Assembly: GCA_001897755.1 (NCBI GenBank)
Contig: MKUJ01000003.1
Span: forward strand, 93,754 to 157,753
Direction: 5' to 3'
DNA: 64,000 bases
From: Afipia sp. 64-13
Lineage (GTDB): Bacteria > Pseudomonadota > Alphaproteobacteria > Rhizobiales > Xanthobacteraceae
Shown here: one piece after another, positions 1-8,235 of the stretch
How positions within the stretch are numbered: position 1 is the stretch's first letter
Layout of the letters: the number at the start of each line of letters is the position of its first letter
Position numbers and translations under genes: made by a program
The notes under the pieces: generated by a model
What the model was told of the DNA's origin: nothing
What the model saw: only the letters and a program-made list of their open reading frames with translations
Databases searched by the model: none

Positions 1-272
1 GGATGCGCGGGAAGCGCTTCGCGCGCGCCGTTCGCGCCGCGCCGGTAGACCGAGAACGGCAACGACTTCAGCGCCGACACCAGGCCGTTCCGAACCGATT
101 GCACCGCGCCGAGCTGACTGGTGTTGCGATCGGTGACGATGACGTTGGAGATTGCCGTCTGCCCGCCTAGAGAGTTGTTCCAAAGGCGATCGTCCATCGT
201 ATTCTGCGGGCGACCGTCCATTGCATCCGCAACGGCACGGAAGGCCGACGAAAGTCCGCGCACAAGTCCCAT
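1..272 (-). CDS. phage portal protein, N-terminal part (cut by window edge)
   Basis: The minus-strand frame starts with ATG at 272 and stays open to the window edge, giving about 90 residues. It reads MGLVRGLSSAFRAVADAMDG, followed later by SVRNGLVSALKSLPFSVYRR, a pattern typical of the N terminus of HK97-type portal proteins, which form the dodecameric ring at the DNA-entry vertex. The start overlaps the stop of the large terminase by one base (TGATG), the expected order in HK97-like packaging modules. The assignment rests on position and on the N-terminal segment alone, because the rest lies left of the window. Confidence 0.72.
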   Translation of the reverse strand, partial: MGLVRGLSSAFRAVADAMDGRPQNTMDDRLWNNSLGGQTAISNVIVTDRNTSQLGAVQSVRNGLVSALKSLPFSVYRRGANGAREALPAH

Positions 273-1987
273 CAGACCGCCACCAGAATATCGGAGTCCG
301 TCACCAGCGTGCCAGCCTGCGGATTCCAGCTCATGAGGATTGTCGCCTGCATCAACGCAATCAGCGGGTCGATTTTGGCTCGCCCGGCGGCTTGCTTGGT
401 GATCATGTCGGCATTGCCGCGCTGTTCGACCTTCGCATTGCCAACGGCCCACGTCATCAGCGCCTGCTCGGCGTGAAAGTAGGTCGCATCGGCAAGCTTC
501 AGGTCCAAGCCGTATACCGCCGGCGCCAGCGCCGGACCCTGCAGCAGGCGACGGATCATCTCATCGGTCACGTGCGCAGCAAACAACGCCTCGAAAAGGG
601 CCGCCGCCCGGTTCGGATCGATACCGATTGCATTCTTGTCCGGCAGCAAGCCACTCGCGACGACAATCGCGACCATTGCCGTAAGCTCGGTTAGGGCTGT
701 CGCGATATCAACGATCGAGCAGGATTCCTCTTTCACGAAGTCGTCAAGATGCGCCGCGATATCTTTGCGGCGCTCCAACACAATCGGATCCGCCCACGCG
801 TAGCACCACGACAGCCAGTGGCGCGTCCCCTTCTCGCGCCCCATTACCGCGAGGCCGAGCAAATCGTCCCGACCGCCACCATCAACGCCGATCGTAACCA
901 CCTCGCTGCGCGCCAAAAGCGATTCCAGGGTCAGCCGCTCGTCTGCCTGCGCATCCCAGAGATCCGCGCCGCTCCAGCCGTCGTCGTTGGTGCCCGTTCC
1001 AATCTCGATATTGAGATGCTGGGATGCCCAGATACGGATAGCCTCGTCGCCCTTCTCGCGCTCGCTAGCGAAATCGGCCAGCATTGAGCTGACGGTGATC
1101 GGCCGATTAATGTTTGGCATCACCCACGGCCAACAAGCCGGGTTCATCCATCGCGGCTCAACACCACGCTTGCGCTCTTCGCGCGTCAATGTCGCAATAT
1201 CCCGTGGAAGCTCATATAGGAGCGGCAACGTCGGTCGAATGATTTTGCCGCGGTAAAGCCCATCGCGCACATTGCGCACAAATTTCAACTCGCTCTTGAA
1301 AGCGCCAGTCGGAGGCTCGTCGCTCTGCGTGGTGGTGATGATCATCACCCCCTCTTCGGTTTTGTCGAGGCCGCCACGAATTTGGCGCAGCACCCGCGAA
1401 GTGTTGGCGCGCTTGCCGAGTAGGTGTAGCTCGTCGAGCAGGACGAAGATCAGCGCCATGGAGCCAGTCAGGATCCTGAGATCAAAGCTCGCGATCATGA
1501 TTTCCGACTTGGTGACAAGATCCTCGATCGTCTTGTCGTGGTCGCGCGGGTGGAACCGCCGACGCAAGTCCGGCGATTCCTCGATCATGCCGACCGCCTG
1601 TTCAAAGGCGCGATCGGCAACCGCCTGCGTCTCGCCGAGAAACAGCGCGGTGGCACGCGGCCGAAAGTTCATCAGCATCGCGACCAGCATCAACGCGGCG
1701 GAATACGTCGTCTTTGATGAGCCTTTCGGAACGAGCGCGAAAAAATCGCGGATCATCCGGACTTTATTGACGCTATCCCACGATCCAAACACGGCGCGAA
1801 CCAAATCGCGGAACCACTGCCCCGACGCATCTCCGAGACGCGGATTGCCGGGCACGTCCGGCAACCGCAGCTCATCGAAGAACGCAAGACCCATGTCTGC
1901 TTCGTCGACAAACAAGGGAAGGTCTGGCATGAGCGATCGACCTTGCCGGATACGATCTTCCCAATCAGGGCAGGACGTGTCCCACAT
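272..1987 (-). CDS. phage terminase large subunit
   Basis: This is a 571-residue packaging motor ATPase and nuclease that cuts concatemeric DNA and pumps it through the portal. The ATPase domain shows a degenerate Walker A, PKGSSKTT, at residues 87-94 and a Walker B, IFVLLDELHLL, at about 180-190. An acidic strand near residue 370 (TIGVDGGGRDD) fits the first metal-binding motif of the RNase H-like nuclease domain. Size and motifs fit the Terminase_1 family of HK97-like phages. It starts 6 bp after the small terminase stop and overlaps the portal start, so the three form one late transcription unit. Confidence 0.93.
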   Translation of the reverse strand: MWDTSCPDWEDRIRQGRSLMPDLPLFVDEADMGLAFFDELRLPDVPGNPRLGDASGQWFRDLVRAVFGSWDSVNKVRMIRDFFALVPKGSSKTTYSAALMLVAMLMNFRPRATALFLGETQAVADRAFEQAVGMIEESPDLRRRFHPRDHDKTIEDLVTKSEIMIASFDLRILTGSMALIFVLLDELHLLGKRANTSRVLRQIRGGLDKTEEGVMIITTTQSDEPPTGAFKSELKFVRNVRDGLYRGKIIRPTLPLLYELPRDIATLTREERKRGVEPRWMNPACWPWVMPNINRPITVSSMLADFASEREKGDEAIRIWASQHLNIEIGTGTNDDGWSGADLWDAQADERLTLESLLARSEVVTIGVDGGGRDDLLGLAVMGREKGTRHWLSWCYAWADPIVLERRKDIAAHLDDFVKEESCSIVDIATALTELTAMVAIVVASGLLPDKNAIGIDPNRAAALFEALFAAHVTDEMIRRLLQGPALAPAVYGLDLKLADATYFHAEQALMTWAVGNAKVEQRGNADMITKQAAGRAKIDPLIALMQATILMSWNPQAGTLVTDSDILVAV

Positions 1988-1992
1988 GGCTG

Positions 1993-2478
1993 TTAGTTCA
2001 TGCTTTGCTGACGGCGCGCCATCAACTCACCCAGCGGCGTGCCGACGTCCGGCTGGCGCGCTGCTGCGAGCGCTGCGGCTTTCTTGCCAACTTTCTCGGC
2101 ATTCGCCGTCTTATCGGCCTTCTTCGTCGGCTGCCGGGTCTGGCCGTAAAGCATCAGGTCGTTATGTTCGAGATACTTCCGAAATTCTCGGATCGCCGCC
2201 ACCTTGCCCTCGTTGACCCCGTCGAGAAGCTTCACGCCAAGTTGTGTGACCAGGCGATCGCGAGCCACGTCACGAAACTTGAGCTCTGAAAAATAATGCT
2301 TCCGCAGCGTCGGTTGCGTGATGTAGAGCGCCGCCGCGATACGCGCGTTGCCCCAGCCGAGCGCCACTAAGAGGCTGACGCGATTCCGGTTTTGCTGCGT
2401 TGGCACATGTTCGGGGCGCCCCTTCTGTCCCCAATTGGCTGGAACGGGATCACCGAACAGGTCGAAAATTTCAGCCAT
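1993..2478 (-). CDS. phage terminase small subunit (probable)
   Basis: This is a 161-residue protein directly upstream of the large terminase. The N-terminal half holds a helix-turn-helix-like segment (VALGWGNARIAAALYITQPTLRKHYFSEL, quoted here only as residues about 37-66) suited to recognition of the packaging site. The C-terminal tail is rich in Ala and Lys, as in many small terminases. The assignment comes from position, length and the HTH; small terminases diverge strongly, so homology cannot be judged by eye. Confidence 0.72.
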   Translation of the reverse strand: MAEIFDLFGDPVPANWGQKGRPEHVPTQQNRNRVSLLVALGWGNARIAAALYITQPTLRKHYFSELKFRDVARDRLVTQLGVKLLDGVNEGKVAAIREFRKYLEHNDLMLYGQTRQPTKKADKTANAEKVGKKAAALAAARQPDVGTPLGELMARRQQSMN

Positions 2479-2559
2479 GAAGAAAAAAACCCTGGATGAG
2501 TCCTATGCCGGTCCGCGTTCCCTACGGTCTGGAGGATTTACCCACCCCCCTCCCTGCGG

Positions 2560-2835
2560 TCAGTGCCAGACGCCGCGTGTGCGCAGTGACGCCTGCTCCG
2601 CGGCTTGCTTCACGGTGTCATGGCAACGCTTGCACAGCGTCTGCAGGTTGTTCTCGTCCCAGAACAGCCGCTCATCACCACGGTGCGGGATGATGTGATC
2701 ACACACGAGCTTGCTGGTATCGCCCTCGATCAGCCTGCACTTCTGGCAGGTGAAGAGATCACGCAGAAAGATGGTGAGACGAAGCGCCCGCCAGCGCGCC
2801 GTCTTATACCAAGCTCTCCATGGCGGACTGTTCAT
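2560..2835 (-). CDS. phage HNH endonuclease
   Basis: This is a 91-residue protein starting MNSPPWRAWYKTARWRALR. It carries a compact HNH domain: a first CxxC (TCQKC), the core VCDHIIPHRGDERLF with the DH pair, then ENNLQTLCKRCHD with the second CxxC and terminal histidine. Small HNH proteins next to terminase genes are common in HK97-like phages, where they assist terminase in genome cutting. A longer frame to 3144 exists, but its N-terminal part is Arg-rich shadow sequence. The start at 2835 gives the usual length. Confidence 0.88.
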   Translation of the reverse strand: MNSPPWRAWYKTARWRALRLTIFLRDLFTCQKCRLIEGDTSKLVCDHIIPHRGDERLFWDENNLQTLCKRCHDTVKQAAEQASLRTRGVWH

Positions 2836-2933
2836 TGCCACGGCTCCAACGCTGGCGGCGAGGGTCTTCGCCGCCAGCGCCGGGAGGTTCCCTGCGCGAC
2901 GCCGAAGGCGAACAACGCCACGCAGCCCTTGTC

Positions 2934-3107
2934 TCAAACGACAACGCCCCGCTCTTTCGAGCGAGGCGTTGGTCCGGTGCTGCGATTGTCCGCCGGTCCG
3001 AACAGTGTCTGATGCCCGCAACTGCCATCGGCGGTGTAGATGGAGGTCACGCCGAAAGGCCCGTTGAATCCATCGGCCCTCAACCCTTGAACGCGAAAGC
3101 CCCGCAC
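2934..3107 (-). CDS. possible small phage protein
   Basis: A minus-strand frame from GTG at 3107 (or TTG at 3083) encodes 49-57 residues including the stretch GFNGPFGVTSIYTADGSCGH, which is less Arg-rich than the shadow frames around it. It begins inside the hairpin at 3096-3121 and ends just past the hairpin at 2942-2971. There is no ATG and no clear ribosome binding site. It is listed only because it is the most protein-like frame in this 374-bp gap (2836-3209). Confidence 0.25.
   Translation of the reverse strand: MRGFRVQGLRADGFNGPFGVTSIYTADGSCGHQTLFGPADNRSTGPTPRSKERGVVV
2942..2971 (-). terminator. hairpin upstream of the packaging genes, candidate terminator
   Basis: The stem pairs CAACGCC with GGCGTTG (2942-2948 and 2965-2971), continues after one mismatch with five more pairs, and has a TTTC loop at 2955-2958. 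On the minus strand it is followed by TCGTTTG. It lies between the NusG-like gene and the packaging genes. Confidence 0.45.
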
Positions 3108-3121
3108 GATGGCGGGGCTTT
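3096..3121 (-). terminator. hairpin after the NusG-like gene, candidate terminator
   Basis: There is a perfect 10-bp inverted repeat, AAAGCCCCGC with GCGGGGCTTT, around a 6-base loop. It sits about 90 bp after the stop of the NusG-like gene on the minus strand. The A/T-flanked GC stem fits an intrinsic terminator, although no long U-run follows beyond the stem. Confidence 0.55.
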
Positions 3122-3209
3122 GAGGTACGCTTCGCGACGGACAAATCTCTTGCGAGACTGCCCTGCGTCGGAGCCCTGCTCCTGCCGAGTCGTTGTCACC
3201 ACGTTGTGG

Positions 3210-3773
3210 CTATACCGCCTCGATCTGGGTCTCGGCAATTTCGACCGGGACCTGACGCTCTATGACATCAAGCAACACCCTGAGTCTGCCATGGCTGTCA
3301 AGCCGCTCGATCCGACCAGTCCAGTACGAGAATGGTCCCTCAACGATCCTAACACCTTGACCGATGCGGTATTTCCGCTGCCCCATCGGCACATTCAACC
3401 GTTCCGCCAGCTTGTGGATGTCGCCCATCGTTTTTCGATTGGCGACGGCCGGTTCACTGGCGCAGCCCGGGATGTAGCCAACGATCCCGTCGGATAGTGC
3501 GCGAAGCCGACGTAGATCAGCATCAAAGTCGGCCACGAACAGAATGCCGGGGAAGATCGGCGCGGCAACAGGTACTCGCCGGCTCCAGACTGATCGGCGC
3601 GTTCTGATCTCTGTCGGCAAGTAAACGGTAGCGCCGCGATGAAGAAGCCTATCAGCAACCGTGCATTCTCGGTTGGGGTGGATCCGCAGCAGATACCACG
3701 CCATCGGTATCGGCACCGCAACTCGCTTCGGCTCGATCATTCCTACGAAATCGCCAACCTCAAGCACCCTCAT
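3210..3773 (-). CDS. phage-encoded NusG/RfaH-like transcription antitermination factor
   Basis: This is a 187-residue NusG-family protein. The NGN domain begins at about residue 24 (MAWYLLRIHPNRECTVADRL) and includes the family-typical PIFPGILFVADF. The C-terminal KOW domain shows YRIGQGVRIVEGPFSYWTGR, then LRVLLDVIERQVPVEI. Such proteins bind RNA polymerase at the clamp and bridge the DNA channel to increase processivity. The gene overlaps the upstream replication gene by 4 bp (ATGA) and is the last gene before two hairpins and the packaging genes, so a late-gene antitermination role is inferred. A host nusG lies elsewhere, so this is a specialised paralogue. Confidence 0.85.
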   Translation of the reverse strand: MRVLEVGDFVGMIEPKRVAVPIPMAWYLLRIHPNRECTVADRLLHRGATVYLPTEIRTRRSVWSRRVPVAAPIFPGILFVADFDADLRRLRALSDGIVGYIPGCASEPAVANRKTMGDIHKLAERLNVPMGQRKYRIGQGVRIVEGPFSYWTGRIERLDSHGRLRVLLDVIERQVPVEIAETQIEAV

Positions 3774-4951
3774 TTCAACCCCTCCTGCGCCAGCACCGCG
3801 GCGTCGTCTTCGGTCATCAACGTTTCTTCACCGCCATCGGGCGACAGCGCGCCGTCCTTGCGCGGCGGCCAGTGCCATGGCGCCATCAGGTGCGGACCTC
3901 CAGCATCGGTCACGAGCAGCACAGGGCGCGGGCCGCGGATGTACTTGTCGAGGAAGCCGGCCCACGCCCCGATCTGCTTCCGCTCGGAAATGCGAACCCA
4001 TTGGTCGCGCGGCGGTGCCGTCGCCATCGCCAGCAATTGCGGCGTGATCTCGCCGCGCCAGTTCATCTTGCCATTGCCGGACATGAACGGCCGCGTTGTG
4101 CGCGCGACGGCGTAAACGATCAACACCGCGCGTCCCTCCGCGCTTTCCGGATCGAGATGCAGGAACGCGGATTGAACCGCCGGCTGTTCCTGCTCCAGCA
4201 GTGTCCAGCGTTTTTCCTCAAGGTATCTCCAACCTGCCGGAATTCCCTTTCGGTTCGCCCGCTTCAGGGCTGCGAGAAACGGTTCGATGCCGGCCAGAGC
4301 TGCTGCCTGCTCATCCGCCGTGAGCTCGGCGGCGGCATAGGCGAGCCGCCGCTGATCGTCGACGGCCGCTGTCGGCCACCTTGCGCGGAACTTGGCGATG
4401 AATTCGTCCGTCGCTCGCGCGCGCGCATCTCTCTCTCGTTCAAGGTGGGGTCGTTCTAAGGGGTCGTTATTGGTGCCCACGTATGTATGAGCACCCGTGC
4501 CCACACATGGCTGGGCACCCGGGTGCTCATCTGGCTGGGCATCCTCCGTCGCGGTCGGGGGGGTGCTCACAGGTGGGCACCCCCTATCGTCGCCGCCATC
4601 GTCACGATCCGGCATCGGGGTGCTATGGCGGGAACGCAGGCGACGATCGGAATCGTCGTCGTCCCGATCGAGCAAGACCCGATAGAGATAGGACGAATGC
4701 GGGCGAATGCCGTCTTCGGCGCCCTGGCGCTGTTTCTTCTCGACCCAGCCGGCATCGACCAGCCGTTCAAGGGACCGCTGCACCGATGCGCGCGAGCAAC
4801 TGATTTCCTGCGCCATCCTGACCTGGCTGCGGATGCACCAGCCCTGATTGTCGATGTGGCGGCCGAGCAGGCACAGCATCTGCAGATCGCGCGGTTCGAG
4901 GGCGGGATCCGTGACGGCGCCGGCAGGGATGATAGATAGCCGCGGAGACAT
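3770..4951 (-). CDS. phage winged-helix protein, probable replication initiator
   Basis: This is a 393-residue protein. Residues about 15-95 form a winged-helix domain (ALEPRDLQMLCLLGRHIDNQ, then SCSRASVQRSLERLVDAGWV) of the kind found at the N terminus of phage replication proteins. Residues about 95-175 are a low-complexity Asp/Arg/Pro linker, and the rest is a helical C-terminal domain that I do not recognise. The linker is encoded by DNA with many short GTGCTCA/GTGCCCAC repeats (4472-4584), the same layout as lambda O, whose origin lies inside the gene. It follows the cytosine methyltransferase and overlaps the NusG-like gene. The initiator role is inferred from domain and context. Confidence 0.6.
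   Translation of the reverse strand: MSPRLSIIPAGAVTDPALEPRDLQMLCLLGRHIDNQGWCIRSQVRMAQEISCSRASVQRSLERLVDAGWVEKKQRQGAEDGIRPHSSYLYRVLLDRDDDDSDRRLRSRHSTPMPDRDDGGDDRGCPPVSTPPTATEDAQPDEHPGAQPCVGTGAHTYVGTNNDPLERPHLERERDARARATDEFIAKFRARWPTAAVDDQRRLAYAAAELTADEQAAALAGIEPFLAALKRANRKGIPAGWRYLEEKRWTLLEQEQPAVQSAFLHLDPESAEGRAVLIVYAVARTTRPFMSGNGKMNWRGEITPQLLAMATAPPRDQWVRISERKQIGAWAGFLDKYIRGPRPVLLVTDAGGPHLMAPWHWPPRKDGALSPDGGEETLMTEDDAAVLAQEGLK
4472..4584. repeat. iteron-like cluster of GGGTGCTCA / GTGCCCAC motifs, candidate phage origin
   Basis: Short related motifs recur within about 115 bp: GGTGCCCAC at 4472, TGAGCACCC at 4488, GTGCCCAC at 4497, CTGGGCACCC at 4511, GGGTGCTCAT at 4521, CTGGGCATCC near 4535, GGGTGCTCAC at 4561 and GTGGGCACCCC near 4573. 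Copies occur in both orientations, some back to back. They encode the disordered linker of the replication protein, so protein sequence does not explain them. Confidence 0.55.
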
Positions 4952-5008
4952 CTGCGGTTTCTTTCGTTGTTCGTGATTTCAGGGGACGCAAACGCAACAA
5001 ACGAATGA

Positions 5009-7246
5009 CTAGGAGGCCGCCGCCTCGAACAGTGGCGCGCTATCCGCTGTGGAGCGGTCGGGTCGCCGCACCCTGCGCGGCTGATAGTTGGCGAGGATCA
5101 GATCCTCGGCTTCCGGCGGGCAAACCGAATTGCCGCACATGTAGCCCTGCTGCTCGGCGGTGAACCTGATCTCGGTGCCGTCCTCGAGGATGCCGCGATC
5201 GATGATGTAGTCCGCCGGAAAGCCCTGCGCGGTAAAGCGCTCGCGCGCAGTCAGCATCCGCATGCCGATATCAACGATGACGAAGGTCACGCCGTCGATC
5301 TCAACCGTGACGAATTCGCGATCATCCCAGTAGCCGTGCGCGCGCAGGAAATCCGCGACCTGGCGGGCGCGCGCCTCGTGCTCCGGGCCGAACGGTGGCA
5401 GCGCCGCGGCGAGTTCGACAAGGCCGAAGCGCGGCTTGGCGGTGTCGGTGTGGAGCGGCTCGCCGCAGTCTTGGCTCGGCAAGCCCGCGCCGTAATACTT
5501 GGCGAGGAAGCCGAGCACCGCACCGGCATGCGTGCCGCCCGAGGTCAGGGTGTGCAAGGGTTGATCGGCGGGCGCATCACGGCGATCCGCACCATGCAGG
5601 TTCACCATGTGTGCCACGGCAACCGATTGCTGGCTGCCGGCGGCGGTGATGGTGGAGACCGGCCGATCGGCCGGATGTCCGGCATTCCCCTCACCGGTGC
5701 GACCGTCGATATTGTGCTGCGCCATGAAGGCCGCGACCACGCTGAGGTTCGCGCCGCCGGCGGTCAGCGTATGCGCAGGCTTGTCCGCTTCGTTGAACGG
5801 CTTCTGCGAATTCCGCATCGTGGCGAGGTGGACGGCGGCGAGCGATCCCTCGTTTCCGCTCGGCACCACGGTGCCCATGGGCTGCTCGACCGACCGCGCG
5901 CGAGGCTCCTGCCCCGGCGCTTCCTGATAGCGCGGCACCATGAAGGCCGAACTCACGCAAAGGTCCGCTTTCGCCGTCTGCGTGATAACCGGCTCATCCG
6001 CCGAGCGCGGTTCGGTCTGGGCGGCGCGCCCGCCACAGCCGACAAGAATGGGCGCCAGCACCGCAATATCGTTCGTGCCCAACACGGTCGGCAGGGGTTG
6101 CGTCGCGTCGTGATCGCCGCGCCCTCGCCTCTTGCCGTCAGCCCCGACATCGCCATGCGCTGTCCGCACGAGCACCGGAGCGACAACGCCGATGGGCGCT
6201 GCGCCGCCGCCGTGGTGGTCACTGGCGTGGCTGGTGATGGTGTGCAGCGGCTCATCGGCCCGATGCCCCGTCGATCCCGTCTGAAACTTGGTGACGAAGG
6301 GCGTGACCACGGCCAGTTCGCCCCGATGTGCCGACGTGATGGTGCGTAGCGGCTCGTCACTGCTGTGCGCGCGCGGCGGTCCACTATGCGTGATCGGTAC
6401 GATGAACGGCTTTGCCGCATCCAGCACATAGCGAAACGTCCCCTTGGCGATCCGCGCCATCGTGCTCTTGACCAGCGGGCGCTTGGCGCGGATGCCGTAC
6501 TGCGCCTTGATCTCGGTCGAGGTCGCGAAGATCGACGGGCACGGCAGCGACCAGTCGATGCAGTCGGCCGAGGTTTTCCACGGCGCCAGCAGACCGGCGG
6601 CGATCTTGGCCGCATCCTCCCGGTCGGTCGGGCAGCCGCGTGTCGGTTCGGGCCAGACGATCGGCTCGCCGTCGCGGCGCATGATCATGTAGAGCCGCTT
6701 GCGGATGGTGGCTGCCTGCAGCTTGTGCCCGGCGCGCCAGGCGCGGCGCTCGCGCCATTCGACCGCGTAGCCGAGCGCTTCCCATGAGGCGACAAAGGTC
6801 TTGAACGTAACGCCCTTCTGCAGCGCGCACCGCTTGCCGCTTTCGTCGAGCGGCGACCAGTCCTGAAATTCCTCGACGTTCTCAAGGAACACGATGCGCG
6901 GCCGTTGCCATTTCGGCAGCTTGTTCACCCAGCCAAACACCGCCCACGCCAGCCCGCGGATGTTCTTGTCGCGTGGCTTGCCGCCTTTGGCCTTGCTGTG
7001 ATCCTTGCAGTCCGGAGACATCCAGACCATGCCGACCGGCCGACCGCCGCACATGCTGACCGCGTCGATGGTGACGACATCCTCGACGTGATGCTCGGTC
7101 TCGGGATGATTGATCCGATGCATCGCAAGCGCATAACGGTCATGGTTGACCGCGATCGTCGGACCACGCCCCAGCGCAGCCTTGATGCCCGTCGAGGTGC
7201 CCCCGCCGCCGGCGAAGCTGTCGATCTCGATTTCTTCAAGAATCAC
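5009..7246 (-). CDS. phage DNA cytosine-5 methyltransferase
   Basis: This is a 745-residue enzyme that transfers a methyl group from SAM to cytosine C5 in DNA. Motif I is DSFAGGGGTSTG (residues about 9-20). Motif IV has SPDC instead of the usual PPC, at about 77-80, with the catalytic Cys kept. Motif VI is FLENVEEF at about 120-127, and motif X is QGYMCGNSVCPPEAEDL near the C terminus. Between them, about 350 residues contain six to eight degenerate units built on DxPLxTITSxG followed by a VVAxFLxxY-like strand. The start is taken as GTG at 7246, which overlaps the RT stop by four bases (GTGA); a longer frame to 7318 would read through the RT end. It probably protects phage DNA or marks it against host restriction. 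Confidence 0.88.
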   Translation of the reverse strand: MILEEIEIDSFAGGGGTSTGIKAALGRGPTIAVNHDRYALAMHRINHPETEHHVEDVVTIDAVSMCGGRPVGMVWMSPDCKDHSKAKGGKPRDKNIRGLAWAVFGWVNKLPKWQRPRIVFLENVEEFQDWSPLDESGKRCALQKGVTFKTFVASWEALGYAVEWRERRAWRAGHKLQAATIRKRLYMIMRRDGEPIVWPEPTRGCPTDREDAAKIAAGLLAPWKTSADCIDWSLPCPSIFATSTEIKAQYGIRAKRPLVKSTMARIAKGTFRYVLDAAKPFIVPITHSGPPRAHSSDEPLRTITSAHRGELAVVTPFVTKFQTGSTGHRADEPLHTITSHASDHHGGGAAPIGVVAPVLVRTAHGDVGADGKRRGRGDHDATQPLPTVLGTNDIAVLAPILVGCGGRAAQTEPRSADEPVITQTAKADLCVSSAFMVPRYQEAPGQEPRARSVEQPMGTVVPSGNEGSLAAVHLATMRNSQKPFNEADKPAHTLTAGGANLSVVAAFMAQHNIDGRTGEGNAGHPADRPVSTITAAGSQQSVAVAHMVNLHGADRRDAPADQPLHTLTSGGTHAGAVLGFLAKYYGAGLPSQDCGEPLHTDTAKPRFGLVELAAALPPFGPEHEARARQVADFLRAHGYWDDREFVTVEIDGVTFVIVDIGMRMLTARERFTAQGFPADYIIDRGILEDGTEIRFTAEQQGYMCGNSVCPPEAEDLILANYQPRRVRRPDRSTADSAPLFEAAAS

Positions 7247-8235
7247 GATCCCCGTCCCTCCAACCCAAGACTGCGAATGAGGTTGCGCGCGTCGGCGTGG
7301 CTGGCGTGGCCGAGCCATGATCCGATGAATCGTTCCAGCCGCTTGCGGTCGCCGGCGGCGCGATAGGCGGCGATCTTGCGCCGGGCGCGGACAACGCTGT
7401 CACGCCGCAGCAGCTTGTGCGTCGCCCAGATGCGATAGCCGAGGAAGTTGATGCCACGCGACGCGGGCGCGACCGACCATTTCGAGAAGCGCAGGCCAAG
7501 CGTCTCGCGGGAATAGCGCTCGATCTCGACCTTCAGGTCGCGCAGATGCGCCGGGCTGCGCCCGAGCACCACAAGATCGTCCATGTAGCGATACCAGAGC
7601 CGTTCGCCGAGCGTCTGCTGCAGATGACGGTCGAGCGTGGCGCCGGTGTAGACGTTGGCGAAGATCTGCGAGGTCAGGCTGCCGATCGGCAGGCCGATGC
7701 CGGTGCGCGGGATCATGGCCTCGATCAGGCGCAGCGTGGCGCGGCAACTGATCTTGGCTTCAATGAGCCGCCAGAGCACGTCGCGCTGGATCGAGGCGAA
7801 GTAGCGCGAGAAATCGGTCTTCAGGAAATACACCGGCCCGCCGGCAGCCTCGTGGCGCAAGTCAGCTTGCACAAGCCGGACCCCGGCATGCGTCCCCTTC
7901 CCGACCCGACAGGCAAAGGCGCGTGGCAACAGCGCCCGGTCGAAGATCGGCGCGACGACCAGGCAGAGCGCCTGCTGGGCGATGCGGTCGCGGAACGGCA
8001 GCGCCGAGATCAACCGGCGCTTGGGATCAAAGATGTAGAATTCGTTCGGCTGGCCGGCCTCATATGTGCCGGCCGCCATGTCGCGCGCGAGTTCGGCGAG
8101 ATTGAGCGCCGAGAATTCCTTGAATTCGAGAAAGCCCGGCGACAACCGCTTGCCGCGCGCGGTGAGGCGCAGCGCCGCCTCCATGGTGCGCGGATCGGTG
8201 ATGCGTCCGATCAGGTTGCGATAGCGGCGGGTCAT
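7243..8235 (-). CDS. DGR reverse transcriptase
   Basis: This is a 330-residue reverse transcriptase that copies the template-repeat RNA with errors at adenines. Key motifs are VYFLKTDFSRYFASI at about 135-149 (first catalytic Asp), LPIGSLTSQIFANVY at about 182-196, which carries the IGxxxSQ signature of DGR enzymes, YRYMDD at 215-220 (catalytic Asp pair) and FLGYRIWATHK further on. It has no maturase or endonuclease domain, unlike group II intron RTs. It follows TR, avd and the VR gene on the same strand, overlaps the 72-residue gene upstream by ATGA, and overlaps the methyltransferase start. Confidence 0.96.
   Translation of the reverse strand: MTRRYRNLIGRITDPRTMEAALRLTARGKRLSPGFLEFKEFSALNLAELARDMAAGTYEAGQPNEFYIFDPKRRLISALPFRDRIAQQALCLVVAPIFDRALLPRAFACRVGKGTHAGVRLVQADLRHEAAGGPVYFLKTDFSRYFASIQRDVLWRLIEAKISCRATLRLIEAMIPRTGIGLPIGSLTSQIFANVYTGATLDRHLQQTLGERLWYRYMDDLVVLGRSPAHLRDLKVEIERYSRETLGLRFSKWSVAPASRGINFLGYRIWATHKLLRRDSVVRARRKIAAYRAAGDRKRLERFIGSWLGHASHADARNLIRSLGLEGRGS

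Noticed and set aside
2836-3144. N-terminal extension of the HNH protein
   Set aside because: Arg-rich shadow sequence crossing a hairpin; the domain begins right after the Met at 2835.
7243-8235. Retron or group II intron reverse transcriptase
   Set aside because: The enzyme has IGxxxSQ and YMDD but no maturase/endonuclease domain and no retron RNA pattern. A TR/VR pair and Avd on the same strand identify a DGR.
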